Origin: Bacilli bacterium
GTDB taxonomy: Bacteria > Bacillota_I > Bacilli_A > ML615J-28 > CAG-698
Assembly (NCBI GenBank): GCA_028691715.1
Contig: JAQUYR010000029.1
Coordinates: forward strand, 1 to 13,603
DNA: 13,603 nucleotides
Direction: 5' to 3'
Below, in pieces: positions 1-6,669 of this stretch. The notes beneath the pieces are model-generated. The model was not told the origin of the DNA. It saw only the letters and a list, made by a program, of their open reading frames with translations, and ran no database searches. Numbering within the stretch: position 1 is the first letter of the stretch; every line of letters starts with the position of its first letter. The translations under genes and the position numbers were made by a program.

Positions 1-1086
1 CCCTTTAGCATCATTTTCAACAATCGGTTCAGAGATATAATACTCATATGTTCCGTCGCGACGAAGGTTGTCCTCTGGTCCAAGGCCAGATACCAAACAG
101 ATATTTTTAAGGTTCAAATCACCATCATCTTCTTCTAAGAAATTCACGCAGATGCTGTCAAAAATTTCAATGCCAATTTTTTTATAGTTTTCTGGAAGAA
201 CCATCAGGCGAGTACCTTTTAAAATAGCATAGGCAATCATAGAACTACCGCTGGTTTCGAGATAATTTCCTGGGGCATTTCCCATATCAACGACATCATA
301 AAACAGTTTTGTTTTTTCATCTTGATATAGGAGAAGACCATTGATAGCTTCAATAAAGATATCTGACAAGATTTTTATCTCGTTTTGGTTTTCTTTTTCA
401 ATATAACCGATGACATCAATCAAAGCGACGATATACCAACCTATGGATCTCAGCCAAAATGATTTTGAAAGGCCGGTGTTTTTATCAGCCCAGAAGATTG
501 ATTTTGTTGAATCAAATCCGTGGTAATATAACTTTTTATTCTCATCAAACATGTATTGACGAACATTTTGAAATTGTTTGATTATATCAGGATAGTTTTT
601 TTTACCATCCAAGTAATTCTCATATTGAATATAAAAAGGCATCATCATATAAAGACCATCAAGCCAAACCTGATTAGGATAAATTTTTTTATGCCAGAAA
701 TTTCCCTCTGGGGTTCGGGGCTGCTTGATTAACTGCATTCTCGTATATTCTATAGCCTTCAGATATTTAATATCCGATGTTAAACGATATAAATCAAAGA
801 GAATTCGACTCTCGCAAACATCATCTGTGCTATACTTTTCAATATCATAACCCATTATTATCCCATCATCATAAACATAAAAATCAATAAAATCAACGAT
901 AAAACTCAAATATTTTTCGTCTTTTGTTGTCTTATATAATTCTAAAAGGGAAGTCATCATGCATCCATCAACATAATTCCATGATGGGGAGCGATTACTC
1001 CTCATAGATTCTATATTCCATAGAGGGGCATTGGGTTTGGAAAATTTTATTAGTGTATCGATATATTTATTTATTTGTTCATACAT
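1..1086 (-). CDS. GH105 family unsaturated glycuronyl hydrolase (YteR-like), C-terminus cut off
   Basis: The minus-strand frame is open from ATG at 1086 to the window edge and gives 362 residues with no stop. The family (unsaturated rhamnogalacturonyl hydrolase) hydrates and cleaves the 4,5-unsaturated uronic acid left on oligosaccharides by pectin or other polysaccharide lyases, usually in the cytosol. Visible support is the alpha/alpha-barrel pattern of Trp/Tyr-rich helices. NQVWLDGLYMMMPF at about 138-151 contains the Asp expected to be catalytic (D143, matching my memory of YteR numbering). RSIGWYIVALIDV lies at about 213-225, and SGLGPEDNLRRDGTYEYYISEPIVENDAKG at the visible end is the typical C-terminal GH105 block. 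No signal peptide is seen, so it is cytoplasmic. YteR is about 370 residues, so probably only 10-20 residues are missing. The start is supported by GGAGGG at 1093-1098. It is divergent from the epimerase gene, which suggests linked sugar catabolism. GH88 is the alternative family. Confidence 0.85.
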   Translation of the reverse strand, partial: MYEQINKYIDTLIKFSKPNAPLWNIESMRSNRSPSWNYVDGCMMTSLLELYKTTKDEKYLSFIVDFIDFYVYDDGIIMGYDIEKYSTDDVCESRILFDLYRLTSDIKYLKAIEYTRMQLIKQPRTPEGNFWHKKIYPNQVWLDGLYMMMPFYIQYENYLDGKKNYPDIIKQFQNVRQYMFDENKKLYYHGFDSTKSIFWADKNTGLSKSFWLRSIGWYIVALIDVIGYIEKENQNEIKILSDIFIEAINGLLLYQDEKTKLFYDVVDMGNAPGNYLETSGSSMIAYAILKGTRLMVLPENYKKIGIEIFDSICVNFLEEDDGDLNLKNICLVSGLGPEDNLRRDGTYEYYISEPIVENDAKG

Positions 1087-1104
1087 AAAAATCCCTCCTT
1101 TTTA

Positions 1105-1133
1105 ATTATATATAAAAAAAGTAAAAAAAGCAA
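1105..1133 (-). promoter_or_regulatory. Possible promoter of the GH105 gene
   Basis: Read on the minus strand, TTGCTT (1133-1128) is followed after 17 bp by TATAAT (1110-1105). The spacing and -10 are good. The predicted transcript would start very close to the GGAGGG ribosome site, leaving a 5' leader of only about 12-15 bases, so a promoter further upstream is also possible. Confidence 0.35.
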
Positions 1134-1185
1134 TAGCAATGAAAGAATAAGGAAAAAATTGTTTAAATATGTAAGCAAAAGTGAT

Positions 1186-1213
1186 TTGAATTTGTGAAAA
1201 AATGTGATATACT
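1186..1213 (+). promoter_or_regulatory. Promoter of the LacX-type epimerase gene
   Basis: TTGAAT (1186-1191), a 16-bp spacer and an extended -10, TGATATACT (TATACT at 1208-1213). It lies 27 bp before the ATG, and AAAGGAG (1226-1232) follows. The divergent GH105 gene starts about 120 bp to the left, so a regulator could control both from this region. Confidence 0.6.
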
Positions 1214-1240
1214 AACAATAATGTCAAAGGAGAAATAAAA

Positions 1241-2128
1241 ATGGAAGAAAGAAAAAAATATTCCTTTAGTAATGGGAAAATAACAATTGAAATTGCTAAA
1301 ATTGGAGCAGAATTAAAATCTTTAAAAACAGTTGAAGGGATAGAATATATCTGGTGTGGTAATCCTGAATATTGGAATTTCTCGGCACCTTTTTTATTTC
1401 CGATTGTTGGAACGTTAAAGGATAAAAAGACAACAATAAATGGTAAGACATATAATATTATGCAGCACGGATTGTTAAGACATCAAGAATTTGAAATTAT
1501 TGAGAAAACAGCAACGAGTATTAGTCTAGAAAACACATTTAATGAAGAAACCCTTAAGATATATCCTTTTAAGTATAAAGTAATTGTTACCTATATATTA
1601 AACGATTATTCTGTTGATACAAAGATAAAAGTAATCAATCTTGATAATGTTTTAATGCCTTTTAATTTAGGAGGCCATCCAGGATTTAATTGTCCATTAT
1701 ATCCTCAGGAATCCTTTGATGATTATACAATTCATTTTGAAAAAGCCGAAACTTTTCTTTCTCCTAAAGTGACAAAGGAAGCAACACTGAATTTTCTTGT
1801 CGCTGCCCGTGAGTACCGGGATTTAACAAACCTGCCTTTGAGAAAAGAAGATTTCAATTTGGATACAATTATTATTCAAAGAGTAAAGTCAAAAAAAGTT
1901 TTTTTAGTAAATAAGAATAATAAAGGAATATGTTTTGAATTTCCAAAGTTTAAAACTTTAGCAATTTGGACACCACATAACGATGCTCCATTTATATGTT
2001 TGGAACCTTGGATTGGTTATAATGATCATTATGATACTGATGGAGATTTCTTTAAAAAAGATGATTTGGTTCTTTTAGCTCCTGAAAAAGATTTTGAAGC
2101 TAATTATAAGATAACCATCTTAAATTAA
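1241..2128 (+). CDS. Aldose 1-epimerase family protein, LacX subgroup
   Basis: The product is 295 residues, a normal length for the LacX/YeaD branch of the galactose mutarotase superfamily (a single beta-sandwich domain, cytosolic). These enzymes interconvert alpha and beta anomers of aldoses; the true substrate of the LacX subgroup is not well settled. Visible landmarks are FPIVGTL (53-59), the substrate-binding His in QHGLLRH (H76), GGHPGFNCPL (144-153) with the presumed catalytic acid H146, WTPHNDAPF (243-251), and CLEPWIG (253-259) with the presumed catalytic base E255. All expected active-site residues are present. The start follows AAAGGAG at 1226-1232 with 8 bases of spacing. No terminator is seen after the stop, so transcripts may run into efp. 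The divergent GH105 gene suggests use of uronate- or rhamnose-containing oligosaccharides, which is inference. Confidence 0.88.
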   Translation: MEERKKYSFSNGKITIEIAKIGAELKSLKTVEGIEYIWCGNPEYWNFSAPFLFPIVGTLKDKKTTINGKTYNIMQHGLLRHQEFEIIEKTATSISLENTFNEETLKIYPFKYKVIVTYILNDYSVDTKIKVINLDNVLMPFNLGGHPGFNCPLYPQESFDDYTIHFEKAETFLSPKVTKEATLNFLVAAREYRDLTNLPLRKEDFNLDTIIIQRVKSKKVFLVNKNNKGICFEFPKFKTLAIWTPHNDAPFICLEPWIGYNDHYDTDGDFFKKDDLVLLAPEKDFEANYKITILN

Positions 2129-2145
2129 AAGTAGGAAAAAACTTC

Positions 2146-2174
2146 TAGACAATAAGGGTATTAAGTGGTATAAT
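2146..2174 (+). promoter_or_regulatory. Strong promoter of efp
   Basis: TAGACA (2146-2151), a 17-bp spacer and an extended -10, TGGTATAAT (TATAAT at 2169-2174). This is one of the best consensus matches in the window and fits a highly expressed translation factor. AGGAGG at 2187-2192 follows, just before the ATG at 2198. Confidence 0.75.
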
Positions 2175-2197
2175 AAAATATATTTTAGGAGGATTTT

Positions 2198-2755
2198 ATG
2201 GTATCAAGTAATGATTTTAAAACAGGAATGACAATAGAGTATGAAGATAAGATTTATCAGATATTGGAGTTCCAACATGTTAAACCAGGAAAAGGACAAG
2301 CATATGTTAGAACAAAACTGAAGAATATGCGTACTGGTACAACAACAGAAATAGCAATTCCCTCAGGGATTAAAATTAAAAATGCAATAATTGAAAAAAA
2401 AGTTATGCAATATATTTATGATGGTGGTGATTCATTAGCCTTTATGGATATGGAATCATATGTTCAAATAGATATTCCTGCTGAGAGATTAGTTAATGAA
2501 AAAAATTTCTTGAAAGAAGGAATGGAAGTCACTGTAATTGATTATTCTGGAGAAATCTTGGGAGTAATGCTACCAGAAAAAGTGGTATTAGAAGTTACTG
2601 AATGCGATCCAAATGTTAAGGGAAACACTGTTTCTAATGCTATGAAGGGAGCAACTGTAGAAACTGGATATTCATTACAGGTTCCTCTTTTTATCGAAGT
2701 TGGCGATAAAATCATCATAGGCACATATGATGGAAAGTATAATTCAAGAGCATAA
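2198..2755 (+). CDS. efp: Elongation factor P
   Basis: The 185-residue length is standard for EF-P, which binds the ribosome between the P and E sites and relieves stalling at polyproline stretches. The three beta-barrel domains are recognisable: a KOW-like N domain (about 1-64), an OB domain (about 65-126) and a C-terminal OB domain (about 127-185). The last carries the family signature KGATVETGYSLQVPLFIEVG at 150-169 and ends in YDGKYNSRA. The loop QHVKPGKGQAYVR at 26-38 places Lys32 at the tip. As I recall, the same Lys32 carries 5-aminopentanol in Bacillus subtilis. No modification enzyme (EpmA/B, EarP or YmfI type) is encoded in this window, so modification cannot be judged. The gene has its own promoter and terminator and so behaves as a single-gene unit. 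Confidence 0.98.
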   Translation: MVSSNDFKTGMTIEYEDKIYQILEFQHVKPGKGQAYVRTKLKNMRTGTTTEIAIPSGIKIKNAIIEKKVMQYIYDGGDSLAFMDMESYVQIDIPAERLVNEKNFLKEGMEVTVIDYSGEILGVMLPEKVVLEVTECDPNVKGNTVSNAMKGATVETGYSLQVPLFIEVGDKIIIGTYDGKYNSRA

Positions 2756-2763
2756 AGATAAAT

Positions 2764-2790
2764 GGTAGATCAAAATTGATTTACCTTTTT
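2764..2790 (+). terminator. Intrinsic terminator after efp
   Basis: GGTAGATCA pairs with TGATTTACC (one G-U pair) around an AAAT loop and is followed by TTTTT. It lies 9 bases after the efp stop codon. Confidence 0.75.
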
Positions 2791-2829
2791 GCATTTTATT
2801 TAACAAAAAGTGTAATTTATTTTTATGTG

Positions 2830-2858
2830 TTTATTTAAGGCGATCAGTATAGTATAAT
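2830..2858 (+). promoter_or_regulatory. Promoter of the LytTR/membrane-protein operon
   Basis: There is a perfect TATAAT at 2853-2858 with a poor -35, TTTATT (2830-2835), 17 bp upstream. A weak -35 fits a promoter that needs an activator or is kept low. The nonamer TTTATTTAA occurs at 2795-2803 and again at 2830-2838, where it overlaps the -35. It could be a regulator site but may be chance in such AT-rich DNA. Confidence 0.5.
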
Positions 2859-2885
2859 AATAAATGCAAAGGGGCACTGCAAATT

Positions 2886-3407
2886 ATGTTTAAAATAAAG
2901 ATAATAGGACCAGGCAAGAAGAAGCTTTTAGAAAAACTAGAGCCTTTTGAAACTAAAGACTATAAGTATGTTTTAACAAATGATGTCAATTTGTTTGAAA
3001 AGGATAAGATCAATATCGTCTTTCAGGAAGAAGATATTGATGCAATTTTAAAAATGGTTAAGAATATAGTCCTTGGGGAGGATTATTTTATTAATTTAGA
3101 AAACTCTTTAGGGGTAAAAAGAGTTAATGTAAGAAGTATTGATTATTTTGAAGCTCTGGATAATGATGTATTTGCAATAATGGGAAAAGAAAGACTATAT
3201 GTTCTTGAAAAATTATATGTTCTTGAAGAGACTTTAGTCGATAGAAATTTTGTGCGTGTATCAAAATCTTTTTTAGTAAATATTTTAAAAATAGATTACA
3301 TCAGGCCACAACTAAACTATAAATTAGAGTTAGTAATGCTGAATGGCGATAGAATAGATGTTAATAGAACATATATTAAATCGTTTAAGCAACGAATAAA
3401 GTTATAG
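2886..3407 (+). CDS. LytTR-domain DNA-binding transcriptional regulator without receiver domain
   Basis: The product is 173 residues. Residues 1 to about 70 are an unassigned N-terminal part; the distance is too short, and the residues wrong, for a response-regulator receiver. From about 75 to 173 the sequence follows the LytTR DNA-binding fold: VRSIDYFEALDNDVFAI (82-98), LYVLEETL (110-117), NFVRVSKSFLVNILKIDYI (121-139) and LNGDRIDVNRTYIKSFKQRI (152-171). The RVSKS motif (124-128) marks the branch that often sits beside a gene for a small membrane protein. Here the next gene, 8 bases downstream, encodes a large two-TM protein, so the pair resembles LytTR regulatory systems such as HdrRM or BrsRM of Streptococcus mutans (established examples). 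It probably regulates its own operon (inference). The ribosome site is modest: AAAGGGG at 2868-2874, about 11 bases from the ATG. Confidence 0.88.
   Translation: MFKIKIIGPGKKKLLEKLEPFETKDYKYVLTNDVNLFEKDKINIVFQEEDIDAILKMVKNIVLGEDYFINLENSLGVKRVNVRSIDYFEALDNDVFAIMGKERLYVLEKLYVLEETLVDRNFVRVSKSFLVNILKIDYIRPQLNYKLELVMLNGDRIDVNRTYIKSFKQRIKL
3195..3230 (+). repeat. 18-bp in-frame tandem near-repeat in the LytTR gene
   Basis: Two adjacent 18-base units (3195-3212 and 3213-3230) encode LYVLEK and LYVLEE, residues 104-115. They share TATATGTTCTTGAA. The second copy fits the helix that normally precedes the RVSKS motif, and the first fills the preceding strand, so the domain is not obviously lengthened. 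Confidence 0.7.
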
Positions 3408-3415
3408 GTGAGTGT

Positions 3416-5065
3416 ATGGAAATTTTTATAATTATATTATTAGTAATATTAATAGGGATAACCGTTTATTATGGATACTCTGCTCTAATCAATGAAAGAT
3501 TGATTAGGAAAAAACAATATCTTGGAATAAAAGGCTTGAAAAATGTTTATAGTTCTCGCCTAAAGACATTCACCTCATCAACAACAGTGGTGGCAATGGT
3601 TTTGTTTGCGGTTATGTTTTTTCCAATGGAAAGAGAAGTAGTCTTGGGATTTGGAAACGAGGAGAATTATGAAAATGTTGTTGACAGTTTGCTTTTTTCT
3701 ACCGATGAAAATGAAATACAACGATTAGCTCAGATTACTGAAGCTAAACTAGAGGTTTCTCAGGACAGTAAGATAATTGAAACAGCGAGCAATATATACA
3801 TTGTTGGTAATGATAGTCTAATGTCACTTAATTTGAGTCAGGAAGAAAGTGCTGTCCCTTATTTAGAGTTTATTTATGATTCTGAAGAAACCAGCAGTAT
3901 CAATGTTATCTCAAATGAAGATAAGGTTATAGTTTATCGTAACTGTTTTGAAACTTCAGCAACTCTTGGAGAAATTTATATTCATAGAAGTGATAATCTA
4001 GATTTGGAAGAAAAAATAAGTGTTAATGGCTATATTGAAAAACTATATATTGAAGATGAATACTTAAAAGTATTCGTTCGTCATAAAATAAAGACTTCTG
4101 ATTTTTCAACAAATCAAGTAAAGCTATTCTTTGAAAAGGCAAATAAACAAGTAGCAGCTGATGTTGATGATACATATTATATTTCGGGAGGGATGATTAA
4201 ACAATCGATGACGATTGCTAGAATTAATCTTGAGAGCTACAGAACAAAAGTTGAAACCTTTTATACATCTGATTGTTATTTAACAATAGATGAGGGTAAA
4301 GCATATTTATTATGTAATCTTCCAAGCAAAAACACCTATCTTCCTAAAAGCATAATTTTAGAGTACAACACCAACAGAATGAAAATGATTGGCGAGAGAG
4401 TTTTCGGGGGAACAGTTTATCATGAGGCCATCATCAGTGAAAATAATGATATATTGCTCTGTATTGTTCGGGAAAAGAGTGAGAGCAATCAATATTCAAT
4501 GTTTTTGCTAGACGATAGTCTTGAAATAGTATCAAGTAAGGTTATTGAATTAAAGAAGGAGGAGTATCTAGGAGCAACTACATCATTCAATTATATTGCA
4601 AGCGATATAAAAGATGAAGTCGCTGTTACCGCTTTGAATGAAGAAACAGATGAAACCCAAGAGTTTTCAATCAATAACAATACTTTAAGAATAGGAAAAA
4701 TTATTAATGGAAAGATTATTCAGATAAATGCTATTGATAATAAACTATATATGATCAGTTATTCAAAGGATGACATCAGTGATGATACTGAGCTCTTTAC
4801 AAGCGATGAGGCAATAATTACCTTTAAATTAGCTAATTTCTTTGTTGATGATAATAACCTGAGACTTATTTATGAAACAGATAGTAAAATTGGGTATTTA
4901 CGCTTTTCTTTAGAGAATGAAGTGCAATTGCTTAAATCCTATACTGTTGACAGGGATGACGAAGAAAGTGTTATCTTTACAGATAATCATATCGTTATCA
5001 TCAAGGATGGTGCTATTACTCTATTAAACAGCGATGCTGAAGAGATTTTTACTCATCAAAAATAA
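3416..5065 (+). CDS. Uncharacterised two-TM protein with large beta-rich (propeller-like) domain, partner of LytTR regulator
   Basis: The 549-residue product is not a family I can name with certainty. TM1 is at about 3-24 and TM2 at about 52-70. The loop between them is rich in Arg and Lys (INERLIRKKQYLGIKGLK), so by the positive-inside rule it is cytoplasmic and both termini are outside. That places about 475 residues (75-549) on the outer face. This part alternates short hydrophobic strands with Asp/Glu-rich turns, as in NIYIVGNDSLMSLNL, KVIVYRNC, GKAYLLCNL, NDILLCIV and HIVIIKDGAITLLN. The pattern resembles the Beta_propel (PF09826-like) proteins, which is a weak resemblance by eye. No catalytic motif is seen. 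It is translated 8 bases after the LytTR gene from AGGTGAG (3406-3412), with a terminator directly after it, so the two form a closed operon. A sensor or inhibitor acting on the LytTR protein is the likely role (inference). Confidence 0.6.
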   Translation: MEIFIIILLVILIGITVYYGYSALINERLIRKKQYLGIKGLKNVYSSRLKTFTSSTTVVAMVLFAVMFFPMEREVVLGFGNEENYENVVDSLLFSTDENEIQRLAQITEAKLEVSQDSKIIETASNIYIVGNDSLMSLNLSQEESAVPYLEFIYDSEETSSINVISNEDKVIVYRNCFETSATLGEIYIHRSDNLDLEEKISVNGYIEKLYIEDEYLKVFVRHKIKTSDFSTNQVKLFFEKANKQVAADVDDTYYISGGMIKQSMTIARINLESYRTKVETFYTSDCYLTIDEGKAYLLCNLPSKNTYLPKSIILEYNTNRMKMIGERVFGGTVYHEAIISENNDILLCIVREKSESNQYSMFLLDDSLEIVSSKVIELKKEEYLGATTSFNYIASDIKDEVAVTALNEETDETQEFSINNNTLRIGKIINGKIIQINAIDNKLYMISYSKDDISDDTELFTSDEAIITFKLANFFVDDNNLRLIYETDSKIGYLRFSLENEVQLLKSYTVDRDDEESVIFTDNHIVIIKDGAITLLNSDAEEIFTHQK

Positions 5066-5071
5066 ACTATT

Positions 5072-5096
5072 AAGGCAAGGATTCTTGCCTTTTTTT
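5072..5096 (+). terminator. Intrinsic terminator of the LytTR operon
   Basis: AAGGCAAG pairs perfectly with CTTGCCTT around a GATT loop, with a run of Ts to 5096. It begins 6 bases after the stop codon. Confidence 0.9.
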
Positions 5097-5113
5097 GAAT
5101 ATTATAGTATCAT
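5085..5113 (+). promoter_or_regulatory. Possible coaX promoter overlapping the terminator
   Basis: TTGCCT (5085-5090) lies in the right arm of the terminator and TATCAT (5108-5113) follows after 17 bp. The TATA-rich stretch to 5120 offers other -10 choices. A promoter must lie here if the terminator is efficient, since only 38 bp separate it from coaX. Confidence 0.4.
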
Positions 5114-5134
5114 ATATATAGTGAGGTGTTTATA

Positions 5135-5896
5135 ATGCTTTTATGTATTGATATAGGAAACACGAATATAGTTTTTGGAATATATGATCAGGAAAAGCTA
5201 TTAGATAGCTTTAGGATAGAGACGAATTATCAGAAAACCGTTGATGAGTACGGAATAAGATTTCTGGAAATGATTAAATTCAAGGAAATAGATAAATCAG
5301 ATATTACAGGAGTAATTATTGCTAGTGTTGTACCTCAACTGGATGGTGTTTTTGAAAAGATGATTCTCAAATATATCAAGATAGCACCGATATTTGTTAA
5401 TTCAGGGATTAAAACAGGGATAAATGTCAAATTGGATAATCCCAAGCAATTAGGAGCAGATATTTTGGTAGGGGCTGTTGCTGCTACTAAAAAATATGGA
5501 GCTCCAGTAATAGTAATAGATATGGGAACGGCGATAACTTTTGCTTATGTTACCTCCAAGAAAGAGCTACTAGGGGGAATTATTATTCCTGGCATTAAGA
5601 CCTCATACTCGAGCCTTATTCAAAAAGCATCTCGCTTAGAAGAGGCGAATATTGGTATCCCTAAGAATATTATCGGTAGAGATACTGTTTCAGCAATACA
5701 GAGTGGAATGATTTATGGAACTAGTTCTTTAATAGATGGAATTATCAGAAAGATTAAAAAGGAAAAAGGGGATTGCCAAGTAATAATAACTGGAGGAGAG
5801 GCAAGATATGTTCTTGACTTTCTTGAGGAAAAGGTAATAAATGAGGATGATTTAATTTTGGATGGCTTGAATTATATATATAACAAGAATATTTAA
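5135..5896 (+). CDS. coaX: Type III pantothenate kinase
   Basis: The 253-residue product catalyses ATP-dependent phosphorylation of pantothenate, the first step of CoA synthesis. Type III enzymes belong to the ASKHA fold and, unlike type I, are not inhibited by CoA. Motifs in order are the phosphate loop CIDIGNTN (4-11) with D6; GADILVGAVAA (107-117) with D109, which matches the catalytic Asp number I recall for the Bacillus anthracis enzyme; VIDMGTAITFAYV (127-139); GGIIIPGIKTS; and a C-terminal ITGGEA. The usual Arg after GAD is Ile here, a small departure. Start choice: a GTG at 5126 is in frame, but it lies inside the ribosome site GTGAGGTG (5121-5128), so ATG 5135 with 6-7 bases of spacing is preferred. 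The gene stands alone between two terminators. Confidence 0.95.
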   Translation: MLLCIDIGNTNIVFGIYDQEKLLDSFRIETNYQKTVDEYGIRFLEMIKFKEIDKSDITGVIIASVVPQLDGVFEKMILKYIKIAPIFVNSGIKTGINVKLDNPKQLGADILVGAVAATKKYGAPVIVIDMGTAITFAYVTSKKELLGGIIIPGIKTSYSSLIQKASRLEEANIGIPKNIIGRDTVSAIQSGMIYGTSSLIDGIIRKIKKEKGDCQVIITGGEARYVLDFLEEKVINEDDLILDGLNYIYNKNI

Positions 5897-5903
5897 TTAC
5901 GAG

Positions 5904-5933
5904 ATTAGAAGTGAAAAAATCTTCTAATTTTTT
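5904..5933 (+). terminator. Intrinsic terminator after coaX
   Basis: ATTAGAAG pairs with CTTCTAAT around a 9-base A-rich loop, followed by TTTTT. It starts 7 bases after the coaX stop. Confidence 0.75.
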
Positions 5934-5997
5934 AATTAAATGAAGAGGAAATTATCTCATATTAACTCAAAAATCATTATAAAAAACTGAAAATAAA

Positions 5998-6023
5998 AAG
6001 GAATTAACTTGTTGACTTTCCTT
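5998..6023 (+). repeat. Imperfect inverted repeat over the -35 of the isomerase gene
   Basis: AAGGAA (5998-6003) and TTCCTT (6018-6023) are inverted. Between them TTAAC and GTTGA (6004-6008, 6011-6015) are also nearly inverted but not quite centred. The -35 TTGACT (6012-6017) lies inside, so this may be an operator. It could be chance. Confidence 0.35.
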
Positions 6024-6040
6024 ATTTATTATTATAAAAT
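6012..6040 (+). promoter_or_regulatory. Promoter of the peptidyl-prolyl isomerase lipoprotein gene
   Basis: TTGACT (6012-6017), a 17-bp spacer and TAAAAT (6035-6040). TATAAA at 6033-6038 is an overlapping option with a 15-bp spacer. TAAGGAG at 6049-6055 is the ribosome site for ATG 6064. The rest of the gap after the coaX terminator (5934-5997) shows nothing recognisable. Confidence 0.65.
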
Positions 6041-6063
6041 ATTCGCCATAAGGAGAAAAATCT

Positions 6064-6663
6064 ATGGACAAATTGCTAAGATTGCTTTTGTTAATTTTTA
6101 CAGCTATTATTTTGTCGGGTTGTAAGAAACAGTCCATAGATGAAGAAAGTATGGTAAGAATAACATTAGAGGATGGAAGAAAAATTGATGTTGAGCTTTA
6201 TGCTGAGATTGCTCCTGTAAGTGTCGCTAATTTTCTAAAATTAGTCAAAGAGGAGTACTATGATGGGGTATGCTTTCATAGAATTATCAAAGACTTTATG
6301 ATTCAAGCTGGGGGCTATTATTTAGAAGGTAATCAATTAAATGTCAAGGATGATGTTGAGCGAATTGTTGGCGAATTTAGTAAAAATGGTTACATCAATG
6401 ATTTAAAACATGAATTTGGTGTTATTTCAATGGCAAGGAGTACAGATAATAATAGTGCCAGTGCCCAGTTTTTTATTTGCACAGGAACTTCACCGCACCT
6501 AGATGGCTCTTATGCTGCTTTTGGCAGAGTTGTTGATGAGGAAAGTTTAAATGTTTTAAAGGAATTAAATGATGTTGAGACACAGGATATTGGTTATGGC
6601 TTTCAAAATTTCCCAGTGGATGAAGTTAAAATATCTACTATCAGAATAATAAAACAGAAGTAA
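6064..6663 (+). CDS. Cyclophilin-type peptidyl-prolyl cis-trans isomerase, lipoprotein
   Basis: The 199-residue product starts with a lipoprotein signal peptide: MDKLLR, a Leu/Ile-rich core, then the lipobox LSGC with Cys20 as lipidation site. It should be anchored to the outer face of the membrane and help fold exported proteins. The cyclophilin domain spans about 30-198. VELYAEIAPVSVANFLKLV (43-61) is the first strand-helix unit. FHRIIKDFMIQAGG (71-84) carries the equivalents of the catalytic Arg (R73), Phe (F78) and Gln (Q81). MARSTDNNSASAQFFI (123-138) and LDGSYAAFGRVVD (146-158) follow. The residue before Leu146 is His, where human CypA has the cyclosporin-binding Trp, and Tyr150 replaces the usual active-site His. 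The first change is common in bacterial cyclophilins. The gene is transcribed alone from its own promoter. This differs from PrsA, which is a parvulin. Confidence 0.93.
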   Translation: MDKLLRLLLLIFTAIILSGCKKQSIDEESMVRITLEDGRKIDVELYAEIAPVSVANFLKLVKEEYYDGVCFHRIIKDFMIQAGGYYLEGNQLNVKDDVERIVGEFSKNGYINDLKHEFGVISMARSTDNNSASAQFFICTGTSPHLDGSYAAFGRVVDEESLNVLKELNDVETQDIGYGFQNFPVDEVKISTIRIIKQK

Positions 6664-6669
6664 ATTGTT

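Noticed and set aside
1087..1240. Possible riboswitch or small RNA in the divergent spacer
   Set aside because: The spacer is almost pure A/T with no paired arms or conserved aptamer sequence; promoters and ribosome sites explain it.
2542..2724. Open frame on the minus strand within efp
   Set aside because: It lies wholly inside a clear efp gene, has no ribosome site and its product resembles nothing.
5126..5134. GTG start giving coaX nine extra bases
   Set aside because: The GTG is part of the GTGAGGTG ribosome site; the family begins with the short MLLCIDIGNTN form.
5934..5997. Possible small gene or RNA between coaX and the isomerase gene
   Set aside because: No open frame with a ribosome site and no stable hairpin was found in this AT-rich stretch.
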